Source: Peribacillus saganii (GTDB lineage: Bacteria > Bacillota > Bacilli > Bacillales > DSM-1321). Taken from it: 64,000 bases of DNA. Position 1 is the first letter of the stretch. Every line of letters starts with the position of its first letter. Location of the stretch: contig NZ_QVTE01000025.1 of the NCBI RefSeq assembly GCF_003429095.1, forward strand, positions 1 through 64,000, written 5' to 3'. The translations under genes and the position numbers were made by a program. Shown here in pieces: positions 53,668 to 63,143 of the stretch. Below the pieces are notes generated by a model. The model was not told where the DNA came from. It ran no database searches and worked only from the letters and a program-made list of their open reading frames with translations.

Positions 53668-55338
53668 ATGAGCGCCAATGAGACTTTATCCATTTTCGCC
53701 TTGGGCGGCATTAATGAAATCGGTAAAAACATGTATGTGCTCCAATATGCGGACGATATCTTTATCATCGACTGCGGCGGCAAATTTCCAGATGAAAGTT
53801 TGTTAGGTATAGATTTAATTATTCCTGATATTAGATACCTCGCAGAGAATAGAGAAAAAATCCGGGCATTAATTGTGACTCACGGTCACGAAGACCATAT
53901 AGGCGGTGTTCCCTATCTTTTAAGAGAGCTAAATGTGCCAATTTATGCGACCAATTTTACGCTTGGTTTAATTGAATTAAAGTTAGATGAGCACCGGCTA
54001 AGAGCGGAAACTAAACTCCATCCGATTGACTCTGATACCGAGCTTGAATTTGGAGAGGTCAAGCTTTCCTTTTTCAAAGTCAGCCATAGCATACCCGATT
54101 GCCTAGGGATTGTTTTTGAGACGCCTGAAGGAAAAGTTGTCCATACAGGTGACTTTAAATTTGATTTAACACCGGCAAATGACCAGGCTGCCGATATTCA
54201 CAAAATGGCTCAAATCGGCAGCGATAGTGTATTAATGCTGATTTCGGAAAGTACTAATGCTGAACGGACTGGGCTTACCCCGTCGGAGCAAATGGTTGGC
54301 GGCCACATGGAAGAGGCTTTCATGAAAGCCGAAGGAAAAATTTTTGTTTCTACCTTTGCATCGAACGTGAACAGGGTACAGCAAGTGGTGCAAGCTGCCA
54401 TTAAGACAAATCGAAGGCTTTTATTACTTGGACGGAGTATGGTTAATGTTGTGAATGTTGCGATCGAACGGGGTTACTTACATGTGCCAGAAGGTATGCT
54501 GATTGATCCTCGCACAGCTGATAGGCTAGCACCTGAAAAAGTCGCCATTTTATGTACCGGAAGCCAGGGAGAACCAATGGCAGCCCTTGCCCGCCTTGCC
54601 AGCGGAAACTACCGGGATATTTCAATCTACCCAGGTGACACAGTCATTCTCGCAGCCTCACCTATTCCGGGCAATGAACGGGATGTTTCACGAATTATTG
54701 ATAACCTGTTCCTGCTCGGAGCCAAAGTGATTTATGGTTCCGGCAGCACTACTGGAATGCATGTTTCCGGACATGGCTATCAGGAAGACTTAAAGCTTAT
54801 GCTTACATTAATGAAACCAAAGTATTTTATCCCGATTCACGGAGAATACAGAATGCTGCACCATCACCGTTTGCTGGCAGAGTCCGTCGGCGTTGAAAAA
54901 GGACGCACATTTATCATTAAAAATGGTGATGTAGTTGATATTGAAAAAGGGATTGCCCGCCAGACCAGAACGGTTCCCTCAGGGGTTACATATGTTGATG
55001 GCATGGGCGTCGGCGATGTCGGTGATGTGGTGCTGCGTGACAGAAAACAGCTTTCAGAGGACGGCATGCTAGTAGTCGTCGTCACGATCAGCAAATCAGA
55101 ACGAAAGATTATTTCAGGGCCAGATACTATCTCAAGAGGATTCGTCTATGCAAGGGATTCCGAAGATCTCTTTACGGAGGTTAATCGTCTCGTCAAAAAA
55201 AGAGTCGATGAACTGCAGGAAGCAAATATAAGCCAGTGGAATGTTATGAAACAAAACATTAGGAAAACAGTGGGACAATATTTATTTTCACAAACGAAAA
55301 AAAGGCCAATGATTCTGCCTGTAATTATTGAGATTTAA
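53668..55338 (+). CDS. Ribonuclease J family protein (additional paralog)
   Basis: A 557-residue beta-CASP metallo-beta-lactamase. The metal motif is THGHEDHIGGVPY, then SHSIPD, HTGDFKFD and the beta-CASP motifs ALARLASGNYR and PIHGEYRMLHHH. The N-terminus (LSIFALGGINEIGKNMYVLQ) is RNase J-like. RNase J performs 5'-exonuclease and endonuclease steps in mRNA and rRNA processing. I place the start at the ATG after GGAGGATATAAAAAG; the frame is open 12 codons further. Its details differ from both RNase J1 and J2 as I know them, so it may be a third paralog. Confidence 0.85.
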   Translation: MSANETLSIFALGGINEIGKNMYVLQYADDIFIIDCGGKFPDESLLGIDLIIPDIRYLAENREKIRALIVTHGHEDHIGGVPYLLRELNVPIYATNFTLGLIELKLDEHRLRAETKLHPIDSDTELEFGEVKLSFFKVSHSIPDCLGIVFETPEGKVVHTGDFKFDLTPANDQAADIHKMAQIGSDSVLMLISESTNAERTGLTPSEQMVGGHMEEAFMKAEGKIFVSTFASNVNRVQQVVQAAIKTNRRLLLLGRSMVNVVNVAIERGYLHVPEGMLIDPRTADRLAPEKVAILCTGSQGEPMAALARLASGNYRDISIYPGDTVILAASPIPGNERDVSRIIDNLFLLGAKVIYGSGSTTGMHVSGHGYQEDLKLMLTLMKPKYFIPIHGEYRMLHHHRLLAESVGVEKGRTFIIKNGDVVDIEKGIARQTRTVPSGVTYVDGMGVGDVGDVVLRDRKQLSEDGMLVVVVTISKSERKIISGPDTISRGFVYARDSEDLFTEVNRLVKKRVDELQEANISQWNVMKQNIRKTVGQYLFSQTKKRPMILPVIIEI

Positions 55339-55406
55339 CTGGGTAAACACGCTGGCTAGTCCGGATTGCCATATTCAATGAATGATTTTGGAATCTAACG
55401 TTAAAG

Positions 55407-55433
55407 ATGAGGCTGCCCTGGCAGCCTCATCTA
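55407..55433 (+). terminator. Terminator of the RNase J gene
   Basis: GATGAGGCTGCC and GGCAGCCTCATC: perfect 12-bp arms around CT(G). Confidence 0.8.
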
Positions 55434-55645
55434 CTTATAAGGGGTATATACTGGTTAGACTTTTATCCTCCGGGAATTTCCGGATGTTTTCGAAGTAAAA
55501 ACTGGCAGTTTTTCCTCTTTTTTTATCCGTAAACTAAGCAAGATTATAGTCTGCCCCGTACAGCTAAGGAATTTCACTGATATTTAGTATAAATATGCAG
55601 ATTTAAGGTCAAATACCCCTACCCTGTATAAGTACATCAAATAAA

Positions 55646-55785
55646 TATCGGCAACTTTTCGAGTTTATCATCGACTTCGAAGATTTATCAGCAACTTTCG
55701 AATTATATCGGTGAGTTCAGAGATATATCGGCAACTTTTGCAATATGCCGATTTTTCGACCAAAATTGGCAACCCAACTGCCTCA
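55646..55785. repeat. In-phase 20-bp degenerate repeat array (about 7 units)
   Basis: Units begin at 55646, 55666, 55686, 55706, 55726, 55746 and 55766, exactly 20 bp apart. The consensus is close to TATCGGCAACTTTTCGAGAT; several copies share TATCGGCAACTT and the last two decay. There are no spacers, so it is not CRISPR. It lies between two terminators in a non-coding region. Period and regular phase resemble iterons or a multi-site protein-binding region. Confidence 0.75.
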
Positions 55786-55815
55786 CTATTAACTCCATAA
55801 ACATTCCGGAAAGTT

Positions 55816-55861
55816 ACAAGGACCAATACATGCTGATTCTATCGCATATGTTGGTCCTTGT
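55816..55861 (-). terminator. Long hairpin terminator
   Basis: ACAAGGACCAATACATGC pairs with GCATATGTTGGTCCTTGT with two mismatches. It follows the small gene at 55896 on the minus strand. Confidence 0.65.
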
Positions 55862-55895
55862 TTATATGTATTCTTTTAAATGCTACTACATTAAT

Positions 55896-56036
55896 CTAAC
55901 GCTCTTGCTGCTGCACATCCGTTGGCTCAATGTTCTCCGCTTCCTCTTTTGAGACTGTCTCGTACCCATAGCCAGTTGAACTAATGACTAAGACATCTTC
56001 TTTTGATGTAAGATCGTTTTTCTTTTCTTTATTCAA
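55896..56036 (-). CDS. Small acidic protein of unknown function (46 aa)
   Basis: A TTG start six bases after GGAGTG opens MNKEKKNDLTSKEDVLVI, then STGYGYETVSKEEAEN and ending in PTDVQQQER. The frame stays open upstream to the stop of the ZIP-like gene, so the N-terminus could be longer (…HKKGKASNTRKKPNGVSI). A hairpin terminator follows. It is probably co-transcribed with the ZIP-like gene. No family is recognised. Confidence 0.5.
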   Translation of the reverse strand: MNKEKKNDLTSKEDVLVISSTGYGYETVSKEEAENIEPTDVQQQER

Positions 56037-56102
56037 TATCGACACTCCATTCGGCTTTTTCCTAGTGTTACTCGCTTTTCCTTTTTTATGTGCGGCAATT
56101 AT

Positions 56103-56939
56103 TCAGATCGCAAGCAATAGAACAGTATAAAGAATAACCCCGCAGGCAAAGGCAATAAAATTGCTTTCTCTTTCTTCAGGAAGCTCCTCTTTTAGGACAT
56201 TTAACACGATCCCTCCAGCTAGAAAGGCAAATAGCATACTAATTACTTTTTCGTTTATTTCGAAGGCTACACTGGTACCCCAGCCAACCATGATAGAAAA
56301 AGCGAGGAGCCAGCGGCCATATTTGTCATAAGACTGTTTGTGAAGCTGCCGTAGACTATGATCATTCGACATAAAGTGGAAAGAAAGCGCCAGAAAATAA
56401 AGAAACATGGTTGTTGTATCTTTGCTGTTCTCCCCTCTCAACAGGAGATAGGCAATGATGAAATTATATACTGAAAATGACAGGATATGGATCCAGAAAA
56501 TTTCCGTTTTCTCCTTATTTCCTGACTTTTCAAGCCTTCGCTTTGAAGTCTTTACCATTTTTTCCAACCCATAAAACACTGTAAGTCCAATCATTGCACT
56601 AAGATAAACATTGTTTTCCGCTAAACCAAAAGCCTCTGAGGGAAAACCTGTGTGATCTAATTTTTCCTGGTGAGAATTTAATTCCGGCAGCAAATGCATA
56701 AAAACATAAGCTACAGAAATTCCGCCTGCAACTGAAAGCAGCTTGCTTCTCGGATTGATATGTAAAAACTTCATATATTTTGAAAACACATGAATCAAAG
56801 TAAATCCTAAAGCAAAAAGTAAACTTTTCACTATTAACAATCTCATATCCCCTTTCTTTACCTTACTATTCCCGTTCAATTTTTCGAAAAACGATCGAAA
56901 AAAAGTTTTTTCTTTGTGAACGGAAAGATCGAGAATCAA
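56103..56939 (-). CDS. ZIP-like polytopic membrane protein
   Basis: About 278 residues with seven or eight hydrophobic segments. GGISVAYVFMHLLPEL and LAGGIVLNVLKEELPEE resemble transmembrane segments 4-5 and the end segments of ZIP metal transporters, and ALSFHFMSNDHSLRQ adds histidines. Whether it carries metal ions is uncertain because the canonical HxxxE pair is not clear. The start is a TTG six bases after GGGGGTG; an ATG at MRLLIVKS is an alternative that removes a basic leader. Confidence 0.6.
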   Translation of the reverse strand: MILDLSVHKEKTFFRSFFEKLNGNSKVKKGDMRLLIVKSLLFALGFTLIHVFSKYMKFLHINPRSKLLSVAGGISVAYVFMHLLPELNSHQEKLDHTGFPSEAFGLAENNVYLSAMIGLTVFYGLEKMVKTSKRRLEKSGNKEKTEIFWIHILSFSVYNFIIAYLLLRGENSKDTTTMFLYFLALSFHFMSNDHSLRQLHKQSYDKYGRWLLAFSIMVGWGTSVAFEINEKVISMLFAFLAGGIVLNVLKEELPEERESNFIAFACGVILYTVLLLAI

Positions 56940-57197
56940 AAAAGACACCCCCAGTTTAACTTCGATGTAAGTTATACGGATGGCGTCCTATGAATTGATG
57001 GTGAGTTTCATTGCTAAAGGAAAACTTATATAATTTTTTATATGCGGTAAATAGAATTCATCCCTCGAATAATCCTTCTTTATCTCGAAAAGTAATATCA
57101 GCAATAACTCATTATTCTTTTTGTCTCTCAAAAACTTTAGGTGTGTCCGGAATCCTAATGATTACCGATTGTCATATTCCTTAGCCAAACTAGAATA

Positions 57198-57220
57198 TGG
57201 GCACATATTCACCGTGCCCA
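57198..57220 (-). terminator. Terminator of the azoreductase gene
   Basis: TGGGCAC and GTGCCCA arms with a 9-base loop, 14 bp after the stop codon; the T run is weak (ATATT). Confidence 0.5.
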
Positions 57221-57233
57221 CTATCCAAAAGAG

Positions 57234-57869
57234 TTAAAAAGTATGTGCCATATCCTGAGCACGGGCAATACCGTTCTCTTTTATTTCCTGTGCTCTGTCA
57301 GGCATTGCCGCATGCCCCTCGATGAAGATTCCTTCAAATGAAGGTACTCCAAAGAATTGCATTATGATATTAAGGTAACGGTGGCCCATTTCCATTTCGG
57401 CTGCTGGCCCTTCTGAATAAATTCCTCCGCGAGCTTGAATATGCAGTGCTTTTTTATCAGTCAAAAGACCTACAGGCCCCTGCTCTGTGTATTTAAATGT
57501 TTTGCCGGCAACCGCAATAGCGTCAATATATGTTTTCATAACTGGGGGGAATGAAAAATTCCATAACGGAGTTACAAACACATATTTATCTGCTGCAATA
57601 AATTGCTCACACAGTTCAGACAGTCGGCCAACTTTCGCCTTCTCTTCAGCAGAGAGCTCCTCAAAGCTTTGTCCTGAACGAAGTTTCCCCCAGCCGCTGA
57701 ATACATCCACATCGATTGCAGGAATATTCTCTTTATAAAGGTCCATATTTACTACTTCGTGGTCCGGATTTTTTTCCCTATACGTGTCAATAAATGCCTT
57801 TCCTGCTGCCATACTAAAAGATTGCGTATCATCATGTGGATGCGCAGTAATGTATAATAATTTGGTCAT
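57234..57869 (-). CDS. azoR: FMN-dependent NADH-azoreductase
   Basis: A 211-residue flavodoxin-like quinone/azo reductase, the family's usual length. [20 protein letters not shown] forms the FMN phosphate site and [20 protein letters not shown] the second flavin loop. It reduces quinones and azo compounds by two electrons with NADH. The start is the ATG of MTKLLYI; the frame is open seven codons further. In Bacillus such enzymes (AzoR1/2) are induced by quinones. It is monocistronic here. Confidence 0.9.
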   Translation of the reverse strand: MTKLLYITAHPHDDTQSFSMAAGKAFIDTYREKNPDHEVVNMDLYKENIPAIDVDVFSGWGKLRSGQSFEELSAEEKAKVGRLSELCEQFIAADKYVFVTPLWNFSFPPVMKTYIDAIAVAGKTFKYTEQGPVGLLTDKKALHIQARGGIYSEGPAAEMEMGHRYLNIIMQFFGVPSFEGIFIEGHAAMPDRAQEIKENGIARAQDMAHTF

Positions 57870-57969
57870 GTAGAATCCATTCCTTTCCATTTTACTAATT
57901 GGTAGTCATTTTAGTTTGTGCAACAAATCAAAATTCATTATGTGTTTTACCGAGAAAATCAAAAGTTAA

Positions 57970-58007
57970 AAAAAAAGGATTTGCCTCATTAAAGACAACC
58001 CCTTTTT
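57970..58007 (-). terminator. Terminator of the small ORF at 58017
   Basis: AAGGGGTTG and CAAATCCTT arms with wobble pairs, followed by nine T on the minus strand. Confidence 0.65.
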
Positions 58008-58016
58008 GTTAAAACA

Positions 58017-58166
58017 CTATTCAATATTTTCCATAACGTAAGGATTTCCACCTATGCTTTTTCTCATTTCATCTGTTAATACAAAAGGTTCTTTTCCTGT
58101 TGTTTCACTTGTCGAGGCTTGGTAGTTTTGAGCACTTCCATCATAATGAATCGGTTTACCCTCCAT
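58017..58166 (-). CDS. Small protein of unknown function (49 aa)
   Basis: MEGKPIHYDGSAQNYQAS continues through TSETTGKEPFVLTDEMRK to GGNPYVMENIE. GGAGGTG lies nine bases before this ATG; an open frame extends 12 codons further but without a site. A terminator follows directly, supporting a real gene. It is polar and soluble. I do not recognise the family; small proteins of this kind are common in Bacillus spores, but that is only a guess. Confidence 0.55.
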   Translation of the reverse strand: MEGKPIHYDGSAQNYQASTSETTGKEPFVLTDEMRKSIGGNPYVMENIE

Positions 58167-58277
58167 TTGATTCTTCACCTCCATAAATATAATATATACC
58201 AAATTAAACTATTTATTAAGGCTTTTTAGGTATATTTTCCTATAATTCCGAATTATTTTTCAGGTATTTTGCCCATA

Positions 58278-58304
58278 AAAAAAAAACGCCCTAAAGGCGG
58301 TTTT
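58278..58304 (-). terminator. Terminator of the type III R-M operon
   Basis: ACCGCC and GGGCGT arms with a short TTTA loop, followed by ten T on the minus strand. Confidence 0.75.
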
Positions 58305-58338
58305 CATGCAATTTGTAAAATCCATCAATGGCTTTCAT
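58291..58338 (-). CDS. Micro-ORF (15 aa) with strong ribosome binding site
   Basis: MKAIDGFYKLHENRL starts ten bases after AGGAGG and its stop codon lies inside the operon terminator. It could be a real peptide, or the relic start of a gene once following the restriction subunit. Confidence 0.3.
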   Translation of the reverse strand: MKAIDGFYKLHENRL

Positions 58339-58394
58339 TACTTGAAAACCTCCTGAAGATATATCTGCCACTATCGTGATTTTTCAGCTCCAAC

Positions 58395-61244
58395 TCAGGA
58401 TAGCTTCGTTTCCATTTCTGTACCTTTCGTTTCTAAGCCAAAATAAATCTTAACTTCATCGTCTCTGTTTATCACTGCAGCCCAGTCGGGATGATAATTT
58501 CCTATGGGTGTTTCAATTTTAAACCAGCCAGGGAGCGTGGGATAAACTTTTATATTTTCTTCAGTTTCAAAGCGCTGAGCAAATTCGGCTTTAATGTCTG
58601 ACTCATAAAGAATATGGTGATACGGCGATTTTTGACTTTGGACTGCATTACCATTCAAATATGCAAACAGCTCTTCATATTGAAACAACTCTGCTGTGTG
58701 ATAGGAATCATTTCCGATTTTATGGTATTTCACGCCATCTCGGAGCAGAAGCTTCAATTCTCTCATAATAACTTTTGCTGCTGCTTCGATGAATTTTTGC
58801 GGGTTATTTTTAAAATCTTCAAGACGGTTGCTTCCTGTTAGTATTTCGACAATTGTTCTGCGGGTTAAGTTCAAACGGTTTTGCAGTTCTGTAATAATAT
58901 CAGGGAGCGCATGAGAAATGCCGGCAGTATCCTCAACCTTTCCACTGAAGGTTGCACTCTGCACGCCGGCTATCCGGTCAATACCAGAAATTGCTTTTTT
59001 ACGGCTAATCATACGGGGTGGTGCAATAGCGGGCATTTCTTGAATGCCAGCGATTGAATTGCGGATCAATTCTCTGCTATCAAAACCGATGAAGAATACT
59101 GTCCTGTGTTGTATCTTCTCCCAAAGCTCCCGGATTTCTTGACCATTAATCACAGCCTCATTTAATTGCACTCTTTTCTTTTTGCTAGCATCCTTTATCG
59201 GAAGACAGCTTGTAAAATGCCTCAATTCCCGGATAATAACCGCCTTCCAAGGGGCAAATTGTGAAGGCATTGAGAGTTCATTATTCTCCAGTGCCTTCTT
59301 TAAAACAGCCGTTGCTTTGTCTTTTTTATCAATAAAGCTCTTTGCCTTTAATAATTCATATAATTTCTTAGATAATGCATATCCTAATGCAGTCGGCTCT
59401 TCTGTTACCTTATCAAAATAAGCCAATTTTGCAAAAATGTGTTTTTCGATTATACCAAAAGTAATGCCCGTTTGCTCTTCCATTTCCTTTTGCAGGTTAG
59501 AGACAAACTCTTCATAAGATTCATTTGCTATTACCGTCAATATGTTTACATTGTGGTCGGAAATGCGTTCACCATTTTGGTTTACCGCCAGACGCAGGCC
59601 TCGTCCGATTTCCTGTCTCCGACTGGTATATGTCCCTCCTGAGTCCTTCAGGGTACATATTTGAAACACATTCGGATTGTCCCAGCCCTCACGCAGCGCG
59701 GAGTGTGAGAAAATGAACCGGAGCGGCTCCTCCCTGCTTAACAGTCTCTCTTTGTCCTTCATAATCAGACTGTACACATCGTTATCGGAAAGTGTATTCC
59801 CCTTTGTATCCTTCATCTTCCCTTTTTTATCCCGGGCAAAATAACCGTCGTGAAGCTTTTCGACTTCGATTTCTGCATCATTACCGAAATTCGGTAACAG
59901 CAGGTGGTACTTCGGTTCTTGAATCAGCTTTTTATACTGTTCTTCAAACATCTTCGCATATTTGCCTTCAACAGGATTGCCTTCCTTATCATAATCGCGG
60001 TAATGAGTGACTTTATCAATAAAAAACAAACTTAATACTTTAATATCCAGTCCACGCTGAAGGAATCTCAGTTCTTTATCAAGGTGCTCCTCAATCGTTT
60101 TCGTGATCTGAAAACATCTGATTTCATCTTCATCAATTTCCCCGATTGCTTGGCCCGGCATAAATTCATAGCCATTTATTTCAACCGATTCATTGCCTTC
60201 TGTCCAGTCTATTTGCTGAACAATAAAGTCCCGATACAGGTCTCGCCCGCCGGACAGATCAAAAAGGTCGTCACCCCACTTAACCGTCCTCCTTAAGCGT
60301 TTCACTTTTCCGTTCCATTCAACATCAAGTTCTATTTTCGCTTTATTTTCTTTTACCTCAATCAATCTGATATATGGAATATTATACGACTTTTCGGAAC
60401 GGACTGACATCACTTCAATCTTTTTAACAAGCCTTTCATTATACGCATCGACCGCATCCAGGCGGTAAAGCATTTGGTGCTTTTCTGCATGGGTGGCAGA
60501 GTAGCGCAGTGTGCACAATGGGTTCAGTGAGGAGATCGCTTCTTTTGCTTTTGCTGTTGTATCGACGCTCTGCGGTTCATCTATGATGACAATGGGATTC
60601 GTCTGCTGGATAAATTCAATCGGACGGAAGCCATTAAGCCGGTCCTGTGCGCGATGGATAACATTCGCTTTATCCTCTTTTTCCGGATCATCGAAGCTCT
60701 TGCGGAAAGCGTCAATATTAATGATCATTACTTGAATCGTTGTTGATGCCGCAAAATGGCGGACCTGATCCAGTTTATCGGAATCGTAGATAAAAAACTC
60801 CAATGGCGTCCGGTCATATATGTCACTGAAATGCTGTTTTGTTATTTGCAGTGATTTGTGAACCCCTTCCCGAATAGCAACTGACGGAACTACAACTATA
60901 AACTTTGAAAAACCATATTGTTTATTTAGTTCATAAATTGTCCGCAAATAAACATAGGTTTTCCCGGTACCCGTTTCCATCTCAACTGAAAAATTCATGC
61001 TATCTATTGCTTCGCTTCTAGGCAGTCCGTTTCTGGTCTGGATCTCCTGTACGTTTTCCAACAGCTGAACAGCGGATAATTCTTGGTGATTGCTGATCCC
61101 TAAATCTGTCTGGATCATCCCTGCATCTTCCCCATATGTAACCGAGAAACTGGATTGTTTTAGCTTTTGGCCTCTAAAAATGCCGACAACCGAATGTATC
61201 GCCTGATGCTGGTATGACAAGTCTGAATTAAATTTCAACTTCAT
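58395..61244 (-). CDS. res: Type III restriction-modification system, restriction subunit (Res)
   Basis: A 949-residue SF2 helicase-nuclease. Walker A ETGTGKTYVYLRTIYE lies near residue 95, the Walker B box IIDEPQS near 221 and helicase motif VI QEIGRGLRLAVN near 560. The C-terminal nuclease site is PDWAAV near 920 and ETKG near 936. With Mod it cleaves DNA after ATP-driven communication between head-to-head sites. It follows mod by 3 bp. Only eight residues follow ETKG, whereas relatives usually continue for some 40 to 60, so the tail looks truncated. Confidence 0.9.
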   Translation of the reverse strand: MKLKFNSDLSYQHQAIHSVVGIFRGQKLKQSSFSVTYGEDAGMIQTDLGISNHQELSAVQLLENVQEIQTRNGLPRSEAIDSMNFSVEMETGTGKTYVYLRTIYELNKQYGFSKFIVVVPSVAIREGVHKSLQITKQHFSDIYDRTPLEFFIYDSDKLDQVRHFAASTTIQVMIINIDAFRKSFDDPEKEDKANVIHRAQDRLNGFRPIEFIQQTNPIVIIDEPQSVDTTAKAKEAISSLNPLCTLRYSATHAEKHQMLYRLDAVDAYNERLVKKIEVMSVRSEKSYNIPYIRLIEVKENKAKIELDVEWNGKVKRLRRTVKWGDDLFDLSGGRDLYRDFIVQQIDWTEGNESVEINGYEFMPGQAIGEIDEDEIRCFQITKTIEEHLDKELRFLQRGLDIKVLSLFFIDKVTHYRDYDKEGNPVEGKYAKMFEEQYKKLIQEPKYHLLLPNFGNDAEIEVEKLHDGYFARDKKGKMKDTKGNTLSDNDVYSLIMKDKERLLSREEPLRFIFSHSALREGWDNPNVFQICTLKDSGGTYTSRRQEIGRGLRLAVNQNGERISDHNVNILTVIANESYEEFVSNLQKEMEEQTGITFGIIEKHIFAKLAYFDKVTEEPTALGYALSKKLYELLKAKSFIDKKDKATAVLKKALENNELSMPSQFAPWKAVIIRELRHFTSCLPIKDASKKKRVQLNEAVINGQEIRELWEKIQHRTVFFIGFDSRELIRNSIAGIQEMPAIAPPRMISRKKAISGIDRIAGVQSATFSGKVEDTAGISHALPDIITELQNRLNLTRRTIVEILTGSNRLEDFKNNPQKFIEAAAKVIMRELKLLLRDGVKYHKIGNDSYHTAELFQYEELFAYLNGNAVQSQKSPYHHILYESDIKAEFAQRFETEENIKVYPTLPGWFKIETPIGNYHPDWAAVINRDDEVKIYFGLETKGTEMETKLS

Positions 61245-61247
61245 TTA

Positions 61248-63143
61248 TTAAACGCTCCTAACATCTACGATTCCATTCTTTTTCAGCGATTGAATCGCAT
61301 TGGTCTTTACAGAATCGCTCAAAAAACCGGTTTCTTTAAAGATGACTTTTGTCGGCAGCGTTTCAGACTTATGCTTGATGAGTATATCCACCGTTGGCAT
61401 GTCAATTTCCTTGTCAAGGCATACTAGAACCGAACCTGCGCTCACCTTAAAAATAGTCCCGGCTTTAGAGTGGATTTGTTCTATCTCAGCAGTCAATGGA
61501 ATTCCAATCTTAAGCAAAATCTCATATAATAAATCCTCTTTTGAACGGTCACTTTTGATATTATCCTGCAGATCGAACAGGGTTTGTTCAAGATTTCCAC
61601 GGACGGGATCCCATGTTTTTACATTGGAAGAATCAAGCTTAAACACCTTGAACCCGATATCCAGCTGTGTGGTGACTGTATCCTCAATGATTTTGTTTCC
61701 TGCGCGGAGGATCCGTTCTTTGCCGATTTCACAAATGGTTTTATAGCCTGCCTTAAAAGCTTCCGATCTCTCATCTGTCATTTCAGGCAATTGAACAAGG
61801 ATAAATTTCCTGCTTCCGCCATCTGTGGCATTCAACTTCATCACAGCATGGGCAGTCGTTGCCGAGCCTGAAAAAAAGTCTAGGACGATTGAATCTTCAT
61901 CCGTAACAAAGTTAATCAGCCTGGCGAGGATCGTGTCTGATTTTGGATTTTGAAAAACTCCGCGTCCCAGCAGGCTTTCAAATGTCTTCGTCGAAGCACG
62001 GCCATCCTCATAAATGATTGACCTGAGTATATCCTTCGCGTTCTCAATCCTCTTCTTTGGCTTGATTAAAGTTGTTTCATCTTTTCCAAACATAATGTCC
62101 CCGGCAGCTATCAGTTTATCCATCGTCTCTTTTGGGAACCTGAAGCCTTTTTCAGGTACTTTACACGGTTTTTTAGTCACGGGATGAATTACATCGTAAA
62201 CATAGCCGCTATATTTTGTGTTCGCTATATCACCGTCATGGAACACGCCTTTTTTATCAACGTTATCATAGTGGGTTACCTTTGGGAGCAACTCCTGATT
62301 AGCCCTAATCCAGCTCCTTAATTGATTCTGGATTTTTCCGGTATTTTGAGTATACCTAGCTTTTAATTCTTCATATTTTTCCATAATCAGCTGGGCTGCT
62401 TCACTTTTTGACGTCCAATTATGCTGAGCCAGCCTGCTTTTGGCAAAGCAAAGCATATACTCATGCTCTATATTAATTTGCGTTGCATTGTTGTCAGTAG
62501 CCGTCTGGATAATTAAATTTCCGATAAAATTGTCTTCACCAAAAATTTCATTACACACCTTTATCATGTTCGCAAGCTCATTATCATCAATTGAAATAAA
62601 AATGACTCCGTCTTCTGTTAACAGGTTTCGTGCAAGTTTCACCCTCGGATAAATCATATTAAGCCATTCTGTATGATATCTTCCGCTTGTTTCTGGATTC
62701 GCTTTGGCAGCTTGTTCTGTAATTTCTTTATAGTTCCTGATGTTATCACGGAAATTATCTTTATAGACAAAATCTTTTCCGGTGTTATACGGAGGGTCGA
62801 TAAAAATCATCTTCACCTTGCCAAAATATGATTTTTGCAGCAGCTTTAACACCTCGAGATTATCGCCTTCAATATAGACATTCTCCGTCTTATCCCAATT
62901 CTTGCTTGAAGCTCTATCAGGCCGCAGCGTTCCTGTCGAAGGCGTTTGAGACAGCTTTAAAGAATGTTTTTTTCCATGCCAGGTAAATTCGTATCTCTCT
63001 TTAACCGGTGCCACTTCTTCTCCCAGAATTGCCTTTAACTTCTCAAAATCTATTTTTCCTTCTGATTCAACTTCAGGAAAAAGCTTTTTTAGCGCTTTAA
63101 TATTCTCTTCCGTAATTTGTAATGATGTTTTATCCAATAACAT
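61248..63143 (-). CDS. mod: Type III restriction-modification system, DNA methyltransferase (Mod)
   Basis: A 631-residue beta-class adenine-N6 methyltransferase. The catalytic motif IV is DPPYNTGKDF near residue 117 and the AdoMet motif I is LDFFSGSATTAHAV near 423; between them lies the target recognition region (about 230-400). It methylates one strand of an asymmetric site and gives sequence specificity to Res. The start follows GAGAGGTTAAGG. I see no simple repeat tract that would cause phase variation. The recognition site cannot be deduced. Confidence 0.9.
   Translation of the reverse strand: MLLDKTSLQITEENIKALKKLFPEVESEGKIDFEKLKAILGEEVAPVKERYEFTWHGKKHSLKLSQTPSTGTLRPDRASSKNWDKTENVYIEGDNLEVLKLLQKSYFGKVKMIFIDPPYNTGKDFVYKDNFRDNIRNYKEITEQAAKANPETSGRYHTEWLNMIYPRVKLARNLLTEDGVIFISIDDNELANMIKVCNEIFGEDNFIGNLIIQTATDNNATQINIEHEYMLCFAKSRLAQHNWTSKSEAAQLIMEKYEELKARYTQNTGKIQNQLRSWIRANQELLPKVTHYDNVDKKGVFHDGDIANTKYSGYVYDVIHPVTKKPCKVPEKGFRFPKETMDKLIAAGDIMFGKDETTLIKPKKRIENAKDILRSIIYEDGRASTKTFESLLGRGVFQNPKSDTILARLINFVTDEDSIVLDFFSGSATTAHAVMKLNATDGGSRKFILVQLPEMTDERSEAFKAGYKTICEIGKERILRAGNKIIEDTVTTQLDIGFKVFKLDSSNVKTWDPVRGNLEQTLFDLQDNIKSDRSKEDLLYEILLKIGIPLTAEIEQIHSKAGTIFKVSAGSVLVCLDKEIDMPTVDILIKHKSETLPTKVIFKETGFLSDSVKTNAIQSLKKNGIVDVRSV

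Noticed and set aside
55646-55785. Regular repeats that might be a CRISPR array
   Set aside because: Units are 20 bp, degenerate and directly adjacent; there are no spacers, no leader and no cas genes.
61248-63143. Phase-variable repeat tract in mod
   Set aside because: No run of simple tetra- or pentanucleotide repeats was seen in the gene.
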